The notes beneath the pieces were generated by a model. That model was not told the origin of the DNA and made no database searches. It saw only the letters and a list, made by a program, of their open reading frames with translations. 64,000 nucleotides of DNA from Pyrus communis (taxonomy: Eukaryota; Streptophyta; Magnoliopsida; Rosales; Rosaceae): NCBI RefSeq assembly GCF_963583255.1, contig NC_084805.1, positions 7,308,827 through 7,372,826 of the forward strand. Reading direction: 5' to 3'. Both the position numbers and the translations under genes were made by a program. Numbering within the stretch: the first letter of the stretch is position 1; each line of letters begins with the position of its first letter. Positions 12,698-23,357 of this stretch are shown here, one piece after another.

Positions 12698-13014
12698 GCA
12701 ATCACTAGGGCTGGAAAAAAATCCCAAAAATCCCAAACCAAACCGAAAAAATCCCGATCCCAAACCAAAAAAATCCCAAACCAAAATTCCCGAAAATTTC
12801 GGTATGTCATCCCGAACCAAACCGAAATTTTCGGTATGGGATTCGGTATTACATCTCCATTTTTTCGGTATTCCCATACCGAATAGAAATAAATATTATA
12901 TATATATATATATTATTTTTTAATTATAAGAGAATTATTTCAACCGTTCATTGTTTTAGATTTAATCTGTGCCGTTCATTTGTTTTTAGGTTAGATCCCA
13001 TTTCAATTTTCACT

Positions 13015-13327
13015 TCCGTAGCTTGAAGTTGAAACGCATCCATGAGCCACCAGCTTTCCTTCACCAGAAATCAGTGAATCACCACCACCCAGCTTCACAA
13101 ATCAACACCCAGCCACCGGCGCCACGCCAAAGCATCCTTCACGAACCATCTCCGACACGATTCCTTCACGAATCGTCTCCGACACGAATCGCTGGACAGA
13201 ACTCTCCAGCCTTCCTTCACGATTCCTTCACGAATCGTCTCCGACACGGCGACACTTGCGAGTTGCGATCTCTCTCTCTCTCGGGCAATTTTCCCTCACA
13301 GACAGAACTCTCAATCTAGAGGCGGAG
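13015..13327 (+). pseudogene. Captured leader-like exon in the nested hAT
   Basis: It is richer in GC than the surrounding DNA, with CT-rich stretches and a consensus splice donor (GGAG|GTAAGT) at 13327/13328. It resembles a 5' untranslated first exon. The open frame through it (13023-13319) is compositionally biased (His, Pro, Ser) and partly repetitive ('acgattccttcacgaatcgt' variants), so I do not call a protein. It probably belongs to the same captured gene as the SCAMP exon downstream. Confidence 0.45.
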
Positions 13328-13432
13328 GTAAGTCTTCCTCAATGATATTTGGTTATTACTTGATTGTAGGTAAACTTAGCTCCTCTGGCTATCACGCTAA
13401 TTGGATCTTCTGATGACTTTCATAAACTGCAG

Positions 13433-13526
13433 GTGTTAAAATATTTTTGCTTGCAACGATCTATGCTCTAATGGGATGCCCTCTTTCATATGTTCTTTGG
13501 TACAGGCCTCTCTATCGTGCAATGAG
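13433..13526 (+). pseudogene. Captured exon of a secretory carrier-associated membrane protein (SCAMP)
   Basis: A 94-bp exon is bounded by an acceptor (CTGCAG|GT) and a donor (ATGAG|GTAATT). In the second frame it encodes a hydrophobic stretch followed by [13 protein letters not shown]. The LWYRPLY core sits in the conserved membrane region of plant SCAMPs, four-helix proteins of the secretory and endocytic pathway. Only one coding exon is recognisable and neighbouring SCAMP exons are not seen, so this is a fragment. Identification rests on memory of the family motif. Confidence 0.7.
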
Positions 13527-14502
13527 GTAATTGTTTAAAGATGGCTTTGTTTCTAGTTTCCATGTAAATAAAAGATTGTAGTTCCTCTGGAAATTACAGA
13601 GAAGCCGCAATGTTAGCATAAATTTTTTGGCACTTTAGAGAAAATAGCTTGACTGTAATATCATGGATCTTAGGGTGGGATTGTTATATGGTGCATGACA
13701 TGGTGGTTGTGGTTGTGCTTCCTAAAAAACACTTTTCTTTTCTATAGGGATGGTGATGGAATGCCTTTACATGGGACCTTCATTTCTATGGAGTGCACTT
13801 AGATGGACTTTGATTTTCTTAGTGGAAGTTCTGTTTTGTTTTGAAGCATGAATCTGAGGAAGCATGTCTATTGATAATTTGACTGCCTGCGTTTTGCTTC
13901 AGGTTCCAAAATTTGGTGAACTAAAACAAGAGTATGGACGGTAATATTCTCGGAGGCATTGACAATAAGGTTGTTTCTTTGGAACCAAACCTCGTATTAG
14001 ATGTTTGTTTGCTGCTATGAACTCACTTTGTAATTTTTAAGCTAGAATCCTTGAATTTCTGCTGGAAATCTTGGGAGTGGGAGTTTAGGATATGCATGAT
14101 CTTTGGTGTACTGTAAATCTTCGTTGAATTAGTATAAGTCTAAACGACAAATTCCCCCTCATTCCTCTCTTCTTTCACTCACTTAACTAGCTCTGCTAGG
14201 TGACCGGAGACGGGATAGGTACAGATGAGCTCTGTGGAAGATAGGCAGGGGTAGAACTTTAAACAATGTCGGAATATCGTTTGAAGGGGAACACAATATT
14301 TTCTTATTTTCAAATTTTAGTCCAAAAGCCCAAAAACATTTCGGGATTCCCGATTTGTCCCGAAATCCCGAAATTATTTCGGGATTCCCGAAAATTTGGT
14401 TTGGGATTGGTATTGAATTTGGGATTCCCAAAAATTTCGGTTTGGGAATCGGGACAAGGGTTTCGGTATGGGATCCCATACCGAACCACCCCTAGCAATC
14501 AC

Positions 14503-15846
14503 CGAAAAATCCTTAACGAATCTCCGATAATACCCCGCCAAACCAAGGAAACTTCTTACCTCGGTGACGGTTCGCGGTTGCTCCCAACTCTCTACCGCTG
14601 CAACCTTCTGAGGGTCAACCAAAATACCCTGAGCAGAAATGACGTGCCCCAGAAACGCTACTTGGTCTAACCAGAACTGGCACTTGCTAAACTTAGCATA
14701 TAACTGGTGTTCCCTCAACCTCTTCAACACCAAAGTAAGATGTCGAACATGCTCCGCTTTGGACTTAGAATACACCAGAATATCGTCAATGAAGACAATA
14801 ACAAATCTATCCAAGTAAGGCTGGAACACCCGATTCATCAAATCCATGAAGGCGGCTGGTGCATTCGTCAACCCAAATGGCATAACCAGAAACTCGTAAT
14901 GACCGTAACGAGTCATGAACGCCGTCTTAGGGATATCATCCCTACTGATCATCAGCTGATAGTAACCAGACCTCAAGTCTATCTTAGAAAACACACAAGC
15001 ACCTCTCAACTGATCGAACAAATCATCGATACGAGGCAATGGATAACGGTTTTTAATCGTCACCCGATTCAATTGCCTGTAGTCGATGCACAGCCTCAAA
15101 GTTCCATCCTTCTTCCTCACAAACAGAACTGGAGCGCCCCAAGGCGAAGTACTAGGCTGAATAAATCCCTTATCCACTAACTCCTGCAACTGGACTTTCA
15201 ATTCCCTTAACTCCGCGGGAGCCATACGATAAGGAGTTAAAGAAATAGGATTAGTACCTGGAAGCAACTCAATAGTGAACTCCACGTCTCGATCTGGGGG
15301 TAGACCAGGTAAATCCTCGGGAAAAACATCAGGGAAATGTCTAACCACTCTCACATCCTCAACTCTGTTAGGAACAGCCTCATCTAGCACCACGTGAGCT
15401 AGGTACCCCTGACAACCTTTAGATAACAACTTTTTCGCTCGCAGCGCTGAAATAACGCCATGTCTCACCCCACTCTGCTCGCCCACGAAAGTAACCACAG
15501 GTAGTCCAGGTCGGTGAAATGTAACTACTTTCCCATAATAGTCAATGTTGGCACGGTAGAAGTGCAACCAATCCGTGCCCAGAATCACATCAAAGTCCAC
15601 AATATCTAACGGGATACGATCGGCTGACAAGGCAACACCCTCTACGATCACTGGACATCCAGGGTACACACAATCTACAACACAACTCTCTCCTCTAGGC
15701 ATAGTAAACTCTAAATCATACCCTAGAGGTGTGGGGCGAGGTTGCGTCACTTGAGCAAATGTATGAGAAATTACGGAATGTGTAGCTCCACAATCAATTA
15801 AGACTCTAGCAAAACAACCAAGAATGTTCAACGTACCCATAATCAA
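14503..15846 (-). pseudogene. Tekay pol, 5' part: protease and reverse transcriptase
   Basis: The frame begins near the protease and is continuous with the gag frame upstream apart from one TAG. The protease active site is [11 protein letters not shown] near residue 18 of this part. The RT follows: a [21 protein letters not shown] block, [34 protein letters not shown], and the catalytic [11 protein letters not shown] (the FxDD form usual in gypsy elements). It ends in the thumb/connection region ([12 protein letters not shown]), where the nested hAT cuts the frame. I see no frameshift in this part. Confidence 0.9.
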
Positions 15847-15978
15847 GTCTGGGTTGTTCTGAGCGTCCTGCAGAGAAATATTGTGAAGACGCCCCTGGCC
15901 CTGCTGACGTCCGCCGCGGCCTCTGCTCGCCTGAACGCCGCGTCCCTGAGCACCACGCCCCTGACTGGGCTGACCCGA

Positions 15979-15981
15979 CTA
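15979..15981 (-). other. In-frame amber codon at the gag-pol boundary
   Basis: The TAG codon follows AGA and precedes TCG on the minus strand. The same frame runs on for 45 codons (Gly/Gln/Arg-rich) into the protease ORF at 15846. No frameshift is needed to fuse Gag to Pol. Confidence 0.85.
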
Positions 15982-17262
15982 TCTCGAAGACCCTGCACTG
16001 CTAGTGGCAATCTCCCCCTGCTGATACTGTCCTCCCTGATACCACTGAGAACCACCCGCTGGAGCTGGAGGATACGGCATATAGCCGCCTGAATACTGGG
16101 GATAGCCACCCTGAGAATAGGGATCCTGAGGGTGCTGATACTGCCCCGGAGCATAAGGGACAGCATCACCCTGATAGTGGTAAGCACAACCTCGACCCGT
16201 CTGGCCGTAGCTACTAGTACCCTGGATCTGCTGGAGCGGTGCAGGTGGTGGCATAAAGGTCTGCTGCGGTTTCTGCTGCTGCTGACCCTGGGGACAATTC
16301 GCCGCTCTATGTCCCATCTGTCCACACGTGAAGCAACCACTGCTACCACGTCTACACTCGCCGAAATGCCGGTTGTTACACCTACGGCAAACTGGGGCTC
16401 TGCCTCGCCCACCATCGCCCTGCCTCTGGCCTCTAGCGCCACCAGAAAATCTACCTCCACGACCCTGTCCAGTGGCACTGAAACCACCACTCGAAGAACT
16501 AGAACTAGCTCCACCTCTCTTGAAGTTCTGAGTCTGACGGGGCCCGAGCGATGCCTGACCTTTACCTTTTTCATCTTTCTTCTGATTGCCGTCTTTCTCT
16601 TCATCAGTGTCGCTCGACATATTCTCAGAGTCCTCGATTCTCAACAGTATCTCATAGAAGTCCTGGTAAGTCTCGCTGTGGACAGTAGTCGCCATAGAAC
16701 GCCACTTCTTCCTGGTGCCCAAACGGAAAAGACGAAGCATCTCCGCCGGATTACCAGCGACATCAGGATGGTAACGAGACAAGTCCGTAAACTTGCGGTA
16801 GTACTCATTCGCCGACATCTTCCGCTGTTTTAACTCGGTAAACTCTTGCTTCTTTCTATCGATGTACTCAGGGGGCACATATCTCCTCTTGAACAAATCC
16901 GTAAAAACATTCCAATCCGTCCTCTGATCTGGAGTCAACCTACGAAGCTCCTGCTCCCACCAAGCTGCAGACTCCGTATCCAGAAACCATGAGGTCGTCT
17001 CGACCCACCTCTCCATAGGAAGGTTCCCCTGATTATGCAGCACACGGAAAGTCTTCTCTACGTGTTCTAGCCAGCGCTCTGCGCCCTCATGCCCCTCACT
17101 GCCCTTAAACTTATCCAACTTCAGATTGTACATAGTCTCCAGATGAGTCATCTGGGGAGGGCGCAACACAGACTGAAGGGCTGTAGCAAAAACTTCCCCC
17201 AACTGAGTAACATCGGGGAAGCTAGACTCAGAAAAACGACGTGGTTCCCGACGAGGAGGCAT
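15979..17262 (-). CDS. Tekay-type Gag (capsid and nucleocapsid)
   Basis: Gag packages element RNA into cytoplasmic virus-like particles. I start it at the ATG encoding MPPRREPRR at 17262, because the frame upstream of it is leader sequence also found in the element at 57956. The Retrotrans_gag core includes ERWLEHVEKTFRV, WFLDTESAAWWEQEL and the YYRKFTDLSRYHP region. A nucleocapsid CCHC knuckle (CFTCGQMGHRAANC) follows an Arg/Gly-rich stretch, and a Gln/Tyr/Pro-rich tail ends at a TAG at 15979-15981. About 427 residues. The frame beyond the TAG is the same as pol. Confidence 0.88.
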   Translation of the reverse strand: MPPRREPRRFSESSFPDVTQLGEVFATALQSVLRPPQMTHLETMYNLKLDKFKGSEGHEGAERWLEHVEKTFRVLHNQGNLPMERWVETTSWFLDTESAAWWEQELRRLTPDQRTDWNVFTDLFKRRYVPPEYIDRKKQEFTELKQRKMSANEYYRKFTDLSRYHPDVAGNPAEMLRLFRLGTRKKWRSMATTVHSETYQDFYEILLRIEDSENMSSDTDEEKDGNQKKDEKGKGQASLGPRQTQNFKRGGASSSSSSGGFSATGQGRGGRFSGGARGQRQGDGGRGRAPVCRRCNNRHFGECRRGSSGCFTCGQMGHRAANCPQGQQQQKPQQTFMPPPAPLQQIQGTSSYGQTGRGCAYHYQGDAVPYAPGQYQHPQDPYSQGGYPQYSGGYMPYPPAPAGGSQWYQGGQYQQGEIATSSAGSSR

Positions 17263-17324
17263 AATTCTGACAGAAGACACCAAAACCATTAGAATACTCA
17301 CAAGGACACAGGACTGCCAAACCT

Positions 17325-17339
17325 AAGCTCTGATACCAA
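17325..17339 (-). other. Primer-binding site, initiator tRNA-Met type
   Basis: On the minus strand TTTGGTATCAGAGC follows the LTR end (GTGTGTCA) after one base. TGGTATCAGAGC is the standard complement of plant initiator tRNA-Met used by many LTR elements. Confidence 0.9.
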
Positions 17340-17341
17340 AC

Positions 17342-19523
17342 TGACACACCCCGACCGAGATCGGAGCGTGCTGGCCGTCACACGAAGGTGACGTAGCCAT
17401 GTGCACGTGCGGAAGCCAATAAAGTAATAATATAAAAGTACGAATAATAAAAAAAAAAAAAGCATACAAAGTACTAAACAAGTGCTAGCGTAAGTGAAAG
17501 ACAATTTCAGAGCAGGTATACAGCAGTCCAAAAGAAAGTTGCGACATAAGTACACCCAAAGGTGACCCTACGCTGGTGAGTATCTGTCAGAAAAGCCGGG
17601 AGAAATCCTCTGGGAAAACCACCGAAACTGCTGATCAACTAGAACCTGGAGGGGCGCAAAACAAAAGCGTAAGTGGGCAAAAACAAAGCTTTCGAAAACC
17701 ATTTATAAAATACTTTCTAACCCCTCGCCGTAAAACATGTATACTTCCCAGAAAATAAACATATAACTGTATGTACAAATATGCCAAACATGCTCAAGAT
17801 ATGCCATGCCAAATCCTCATAATGAATGTAAGTGCCCAGGTATAAATCATATCAATATCATAACCTCTGACAGCTGGAGTCACCTAACGTGACCTGTACG
17901 GCTGCATCTAGAGCTCAAATCTCAACTCAATAACTGAACCTGCCCACGAGTCGGAACCACTCAAAGTGGTCTGTACGACAGGCCTGGGTGTAACATATAT
18001 ATACGCTCTAGTGCTACGATCACGTGAAGGTTGTGCGAATAATCGCGGGTCACCTACGAGTCGGAACCACCTAATGTGGTTTGTACGACAGGCCTATGCA
18101 CCTAACTTGGATCCAAGCTGAGCGTGTGGTGCGGGAGGTGAACATCACGTAAAGGACTGTGCCCTACTCTGGGCGGGAGCACTAACACCGGGGGTGCAGG
18201 TTATGAGCTCTCTAATCATCTCAAACCACTACTGAACTGTAAACATGCATACCTCTTACCTGGCACTTACCTGTGCGTCCACGGCACCCAATACGCATAT
18301 ATAAATGTATGCCACTACTAATGCATGTGATGATGCATAAACGATAATAATAAAGTGCATGGCATAACATACATAACCCTTTTAATCAATTTCTGGGAAT
18401 ATAATTGTATATAGGTATATACGGAAAACAAAAGCCCACTCACTGGTAAGTGGAAGGGTCGTAGCCCCCCTGCCTCGTGTGCGAACGCTCGTCCTCGGGG
18501 TACGTGTCACCTATATGCGAAATAACTATAAAAACGTTAACTTTAAAGCACATAACCAACTTCTCGTAATAACTTCTCATACATTGCTCAAAATGGACAA
18601 TTGAATATACCAACGTGCTCTACACAACCTCAGGATCACAACCATATTTTTAGAATAATTTTCCTCCGCCGCACGCGCCCCCACGCGCGGCCACGTGCCA
18701 TGCACACTGACGGTGTCAACTGACGCCGTCAGGAATATTCCGTTAAAATTCCGGAATATTCCGTTAAACTTAACCGGATACCGTTACTGCCGTTAGGAAT
18801 ATTTCGGAATTTTAACAGAATATTCCTGTTTCTTCTCCGGCCTACCCTCGCCGGACTCCGGTCACCGGAAAACTGGGAAAAATATAAACTCACTAATCTC
18901 CTTCGTTTTTCATCCATTTTCACGTACCTTATACCAAAATGAAGCCCTAAACATAATCTACCACGTTGGACTAGTTTTAGGGCCTAAAAACAACGGCATC
19001 AAACTTTCCAAAATATGAAAATTCGGCCAAACTTACAGTTCGTGGTTCCGACGTCCAAATCCGTCCAACGATGCACTCCCAAGCTCCTTGGGACCTCACC
19101 AACACATCTACAAGCTTCAAAAGTCCAAAAACTAACTAGATTAAGTTTGCATGAACAGTACCCAAGTCGGACCACTTCGAATCGACGTGAAAATGTTGGT
19201 TTTCTTACCTGAAAATAGTATGGACGTGCTCGCCTCGACCTCACGAGTTCAATGGTATGCTTCGTTCCCTTGATCTGCAAGGTTTGGTATGGTTATGTGT
19301 GTGTCCGTACAGTTTCAATGGAGAAGGGAGGAAGGGAGCACGGGAGAGACAGAGAGAGAAGACAGAAGGAGAGAGAGAGAGAGACAGTGTCTGTGTGTGG
19401 GAGTGTGTGTGGTCCAACACATGCCACACCACACAAAACAACCCATAACGTGACAAAAACGAACTAGGGGCAAAGTCGTAATTTCACACGTGCATTTCGA
19501 TATTTCAGAGACGGGATGTCACA
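17342..19523 (-). repeat. 5' LTR of the Tekay-type element
   Basis: 2182 bp, TG...CA ends, followed by the TSD TATAT at 19524. It should contain the promoter for minus-strand transcription of gag-pol. It is very similar to 8380-10591. Confidence 0.9.
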
Positions 19524-19528
19524 TATAT

Positions 19529-22414
19529 GCTTTGAGAGCACATCACCAAAAAATCGCAAAAAACAAACATTTAGAGATCAAGTAACATGACAAAGCTTTT
19601 CGACGGTTATAAATGAAAAATCACGATTTAACGGTTATTTTAACTTCGATTTTGATGATTTTTTATAGCTACACTCCTTGACCCTATATGAATACAATGA
19701 ATGAATTCGATCTTCAATTTAAAATATTTACACAAGTGGATACCGCAAAATCTTATGTTATACTTGATGAAAGTATAAATAAACTCTAAGTGTTAGTTAA
19801 TCTATTGTTTTTATGGGATACGAATTCTCTTAAACTAATTTCAACGATCTCAACCGTCAAACTTGTTTGTATATGCTTTGAGATCACATCAGCAAAAAAT
19901 CACAAAAAACAAACATTCAGAGATCAAGTAACGGGACAAAGCTTTTCGACGGTTATAAACGAAAAATCACGATCTAACGGTTATTTTAACTCAGATTTTG
20001 ATGATTTTTTACAGCTACACTCCTTGACCCTACATGAATACCATGAACGAATTCGATCTTCAATTTCAAATATTTACACAAGTGGATACCACAAAATCTT
20101 ATTTTTTACTTAATGAAAGTATAAATAAACTCTAAGTGTTAGTCAATCTATCGTTTGGGTGGGATACGAATTCTCCAAAACTAATTTCAACGATCCAAAC
20201 CGTCAAACTTGTTTGTATATGCTTGGAGATCACATCAGCAAAAAATCACAAAAAACAAACATTCAGAGATCAAGTAACAGGACAAAGCTTTTCGACGGTT
20301 ATAAACAAAAAATCACAATTTAACGGTTATTTTCACTCTGATTTTGATGATTTTTTACAGCTACACTCCTTGACCCTATATGAATACAATGAATGAATTC
20401 GATCTTCAATTTAAAATATTTACACAAGTGGATACCACAAAAATTTATGTTATACTTAATGAAAGTATAAATAAACTCTAAGTGGTAGTCAATCTATCGT
20501 TTTGATGGGATACGAATTCTCCAAAACTAATTTCAATGATCTAAACCGTCAAACTTGTTTGTATATGCTTGGAGATCACATCAGCAAAAAATCACAAAAA
20601 ACAAACATTCAGACATCAAGTAACGGGACAAAGCTTTTCGACGGTTATACACGAAAAATCACGATTTAACGGTTATTTTAACTTCGATTTTGATGATTTT
20701 TTAAAGCTACACTCCTTGACCCTATATGAATACAATGAGTGAATTCGATCTTCAATTTAAAATATTTACACAAGTGGATACCACAAAATCTTATGTTATA
20801 CTTAATGAAAGTATAAATAAACTCTTAAGTGTTAATCAATCTATCATTTTGATGGGATACGAATTCTCCAAAACTAATTTCAACGATCCAAACCGTCAAA
20901 CTTGTTTGTATATGCTTGGAGATCAAATCAACAAAAAATCACAAAAAACAAACATTCAAAGATCAAGTAACGGGACAAAGCTTTTCGACGATTATAAACA
21001 AAAAATCACGATTTAACGGTTATTTTAAATCCGATTTTGATCATTTTTTACAGGTACACTCCTTGACCCTATATGAATACAATGAATGAATTCGATCTTC
21101 AATTTAAAATATTTACACAAGTGGATACCACAAAATTTTATGTTATACTTAATGAAAGTATAAATAAACTCCAAGTGTTAGTCAATCTATCGTTTTGTTG
21201 GGATACGAATTCTCCAAAACTAATTTCAACGATCCAAACCATCAAACTTATTTGTATATACTTGGAGATCACATCAACAAAAAATCACAAAAAACAAACA
21301 TTTAGAGATCAAGTAACGGGACAAAGCTTTTCGACGGTTAAAAACAAAAAATCACGATTTAACGGTTATTTTAACTCTGGTTTTGATGATTTTTTACAGC
21401 TACACTCTTTGACCCTATATGAATACAATGAATGAATTCGATCTTCAATTTAAAATATTTACACAAGTGGATACCACAAAATCTTATGTTATACTTAATG
21501 AAAGTATAAATAAACTCTTAAGTGTTAGTCAATCTATCGTTTTGATGGGATACAAATTCTCCAAAACTAATTTCAAAGATCTAAACCGTCAAACTTGTTT
21601 GTATATGCTTGGAGATCACATCAGCAAAAAATCACAAAAAACAAACATTCAGAGATCAAGTAACGGGACAAAGCTTTTCGACGGTTATAAACGAAAAATC
21701 ATGATTTAACGGTTATTTTAACTCCGATTTTGATGATTTTTTACAGCTACACTCTTTGACCCTATATGAATACAATGAATGAATTTGATCTTCAATTTAA
21801 AATATTTACACAAGTGGATACCACAAAATCTTATGTTATACTTAATGAAAGTATAAATAAACTCTTAAGTGTTAGTCAATCTATCGTTTTGATGGGATAC
21901 GAATTCTCCAAAACTAATTTCAACGATCCAAACCGTCAAATATGTTTGTATATGCTTGGAGATCACATTAACAAAAAATCACAAAAAACAAACATTCAGA
22001 GATCAAGTAACGGGACAAAGCTTTTCGACGGTTATAAACGAAAAATCACGATTTAACGGTTATTTTAACTCCGATTTTGATGATTTTTCACAGCTACACT
22101 CCTTGACCCTATATGAATACAATGAATGAATTTGATCTTTAATTTAAAATATTTACACAAGTGGATACCACAAAATCTTATGTTATACTTAATGAAAGTA
22201 TAAATAAACTCTAAGTGTTAGTCAATCTATCGTTTTGTTGGGATACGAATTCTCCAAAACTAATTTCAACGATCCAAACCGTCAAACTTGTTTGTATATG
22301 CTTGGAGATCACATCAACAAAAAATCACAAAAAACAAACATTCAGAGATCAAGTAACGGGACAAAGCCTTTCGACGGTTATATACGAAAAATCACGATTT
22401 AACGGTTATTTTAA
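19529..22414. repeat. 346/347-bp tandem repeat array (core of the hAT element)
   Basis: Unit starts (GGGATACGAATTCTC) lie at 19815, 20161, 20507, 20854, 21200, 21547, 21894 and 22240, with spacing 346, 346, 347, 346, 347, 347 and 346. With the unit split by the gypsy insertion (8319-8379 plus 19529-19814) there are eight full units and a last one cut at about 22414. Units differ by scattered substitutions. Open frames of about 96 codons recur in several units, but the period is not a multiple of three and substitutions are not codon-biased, so these are not proteins. Confidence 0.92.
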
Positions 22415-22895
22415 TATATTTTTATATGGTATAGTATTATTATTTTATTTCTTTTCATAATTATTTTGGTAAACTTCTCATAATTTGAATGATTTTTAAT
22501 GTTTGGTTTTTCTATACTTAGTTTATGCGGAAGAGAGTTTTGACGTGGAAAACCTTACTGAAAACATCTTCAACATAACTCTTCAAGGCAATAGATCAAA
22601 CCAAAGTTTCAATACAATTTCATGATGATCGATGTAAATTGAAGATTTTGTAGATAGAGGTGTAAACTTTTGAGAAAGACTTACAATCTTGAAAACAAAA
22701 ACTCTTTCATTTTGCATATCCTTGCACATTTAATATTTGTAATAGATTAGTAGTGTATGTATTATTTTTTTTATTAGGCTCTTATTTTCGAGTGTAGATA
22801 TAGTACTTAAACGATAAATGTTTTAATGTTTTGAAGTAATATTTATGTGGCAATGTGTGGTATGTGCAAATTAAAAAAAAAATATATATTTTTCT

Positions 22896-23050
22896 TAACG
22901 GGTCATAACGGGTCGGGTCACTTTACCCGTTGGGTAAAGTGACCCGACCTGTTAAGGACCCGTTAAGATAACGGGTGTGACACAACACGACCCGTTAAGA
23001 TAACAGGTGTTACACGAAAACGACACGAACACGATAGACACGACCTGTTT
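22896..23050. repeat. Right subterminal repeat cluster of the hAT, with palindrome
   Basis: Dense ACCCGTTA, TAACGGGT and CACGACACG-type motifs. A strong inverted repeat at about 22916-22950 (CGGGTCACTTTACCCG, then CGGGTAAAGTGACCCG with overlap) can form a hairpin. It mirrors the left cluster at 7366-7510. Confidence 0.7.
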
Positions 23051-23357
23051 GCCAGGCCTAATTGAGATTGTCCACCAGCAATCATTTTGGTCATTGGGTG
23101 AAAAATTATGTTAAATAAGGATCAAAATTACAAAATTATCCTCAATTTAATAAACAATAGGCCAACATGATTGGACCAAAATTGAGGATATTTTTATCAT
23201 TTTATTCCTATTTTATGGCGATTTTTTGTGGAATGATCAAAATGATTGATTGTGGACAAACTCAAAGACCAATTCTATCTATTTCAAATCTCAGGAATCA
23301 AAATGAGGAGTTATGTAAATCTCAAAGATTACTTTTAGCAAAAAAGCCTTTATGTAT

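Larger units (their letters stand above)
12706..14494. mobile_element. Nested hAT element carrying a captured gene fragment
   Basis: 1789 bp with termini TAGGGCTGG (left) and CCACCCCTA (right), and the 8-bp TSD GCAATCAC at 12698-12705 and 14495-14502. Both subterminal regions are dense in AAATCCC/CCGAAA and TTCGGGATTCCCG-type motifs. It has no transposase. The centre (about 13015-13950) looks like host gene sequence, with a GC-richer leader exon, splice sites and one recognisable SCAMP exon. It is inserted between the RT and RNase H coding parts of the Tekay pol. Confidence 0.85.
8380..19523 (-). mobile_element. Tekay-type Ty3/gypsy chromovirus, near-complete, interrupted by a hAT
   Basis: LTRs at 8380-10591 and 17342-19523 begin TG and end CA, and the 5-bp TSD TATAT lies on both sides (8375-8379 and 19524-19528). 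The coding strand is minus, in the order gag, protease, RT, RNase H, integrase and a C-terminal chromodomain-like region. The primer-binding site matches initiator tRNA-Met. Excluding the nested hAT the element is about 9.35 kb. It is damaged by that hAT and by two in-frame amber codons, but is otherwise open. LTR similarity is high by eye, so the insertion is fairly recent. Confidence 0.9.
7348..23060. mobile_element. Non-autonomous hAT element (4.56 kb of its own) hosting a Ty3/gypsy element
   Basis: The terminal inverted repeat is TAGGCCTGGCAA at the left and TTGCCAGGCCTA at the right, with the perfect 8-bp TSD ATTGAGAT at 7340-7347 and 23061-23068. Both features are diagnostic of hAT elements. 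Both subterminal regions are rich in short ACCCG, CACGACACG and GTTAAGATAACGGG motifs, as expected of transposase-binding arrays. Its own sequence is 7348-8379 plus 19529-23060. No transposase frame is present, so it must depend on an enzyme in trans. The core is a 346/347-bp tandem repeat array. Confidence 0.85.
7259..23348. mobile_element. Mutator-type MITE (369 bp of its own) split by a 15.7-kb nested insertion
   Basis: The left arm (7259-7347) and the far right arm (23069-23348) are long inverted repeats of each other. GGCTTTTTAGC at the left is mirrored by GCAAAAAAGCC at the right, and homology continues through the 'cttgagatttgaaat' block. The 9-bp direct repeat TTTATGTAT flanks the outside (7250-7258 and 23349-23357), the TSD length typical of Mutator elements. 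The hAT below sits inside it. Removing that hAT leaves a foldback MITE of about 369 bp with no coding capacity. Confidence 0.8.

Noticed and set aside
15843..16833. Long frames in other phases over the gag and pol region
   Set aside because: They are shadows of the GC-richer gag sequence, with skewed Arg/Ser/Leu content and no domains.
17325..17339. tRNA gene fragment
   Set aside because: Only the primer-binding complement is present; there is no tRNA body.
20726..22056. Recurrent frames of about 96 codons in the tandem array as a repeated small protein
   Set aside because: The period is 346/347 bp, so frame is not kept between units, several units have stops, and changes do not favour synonymous positions.
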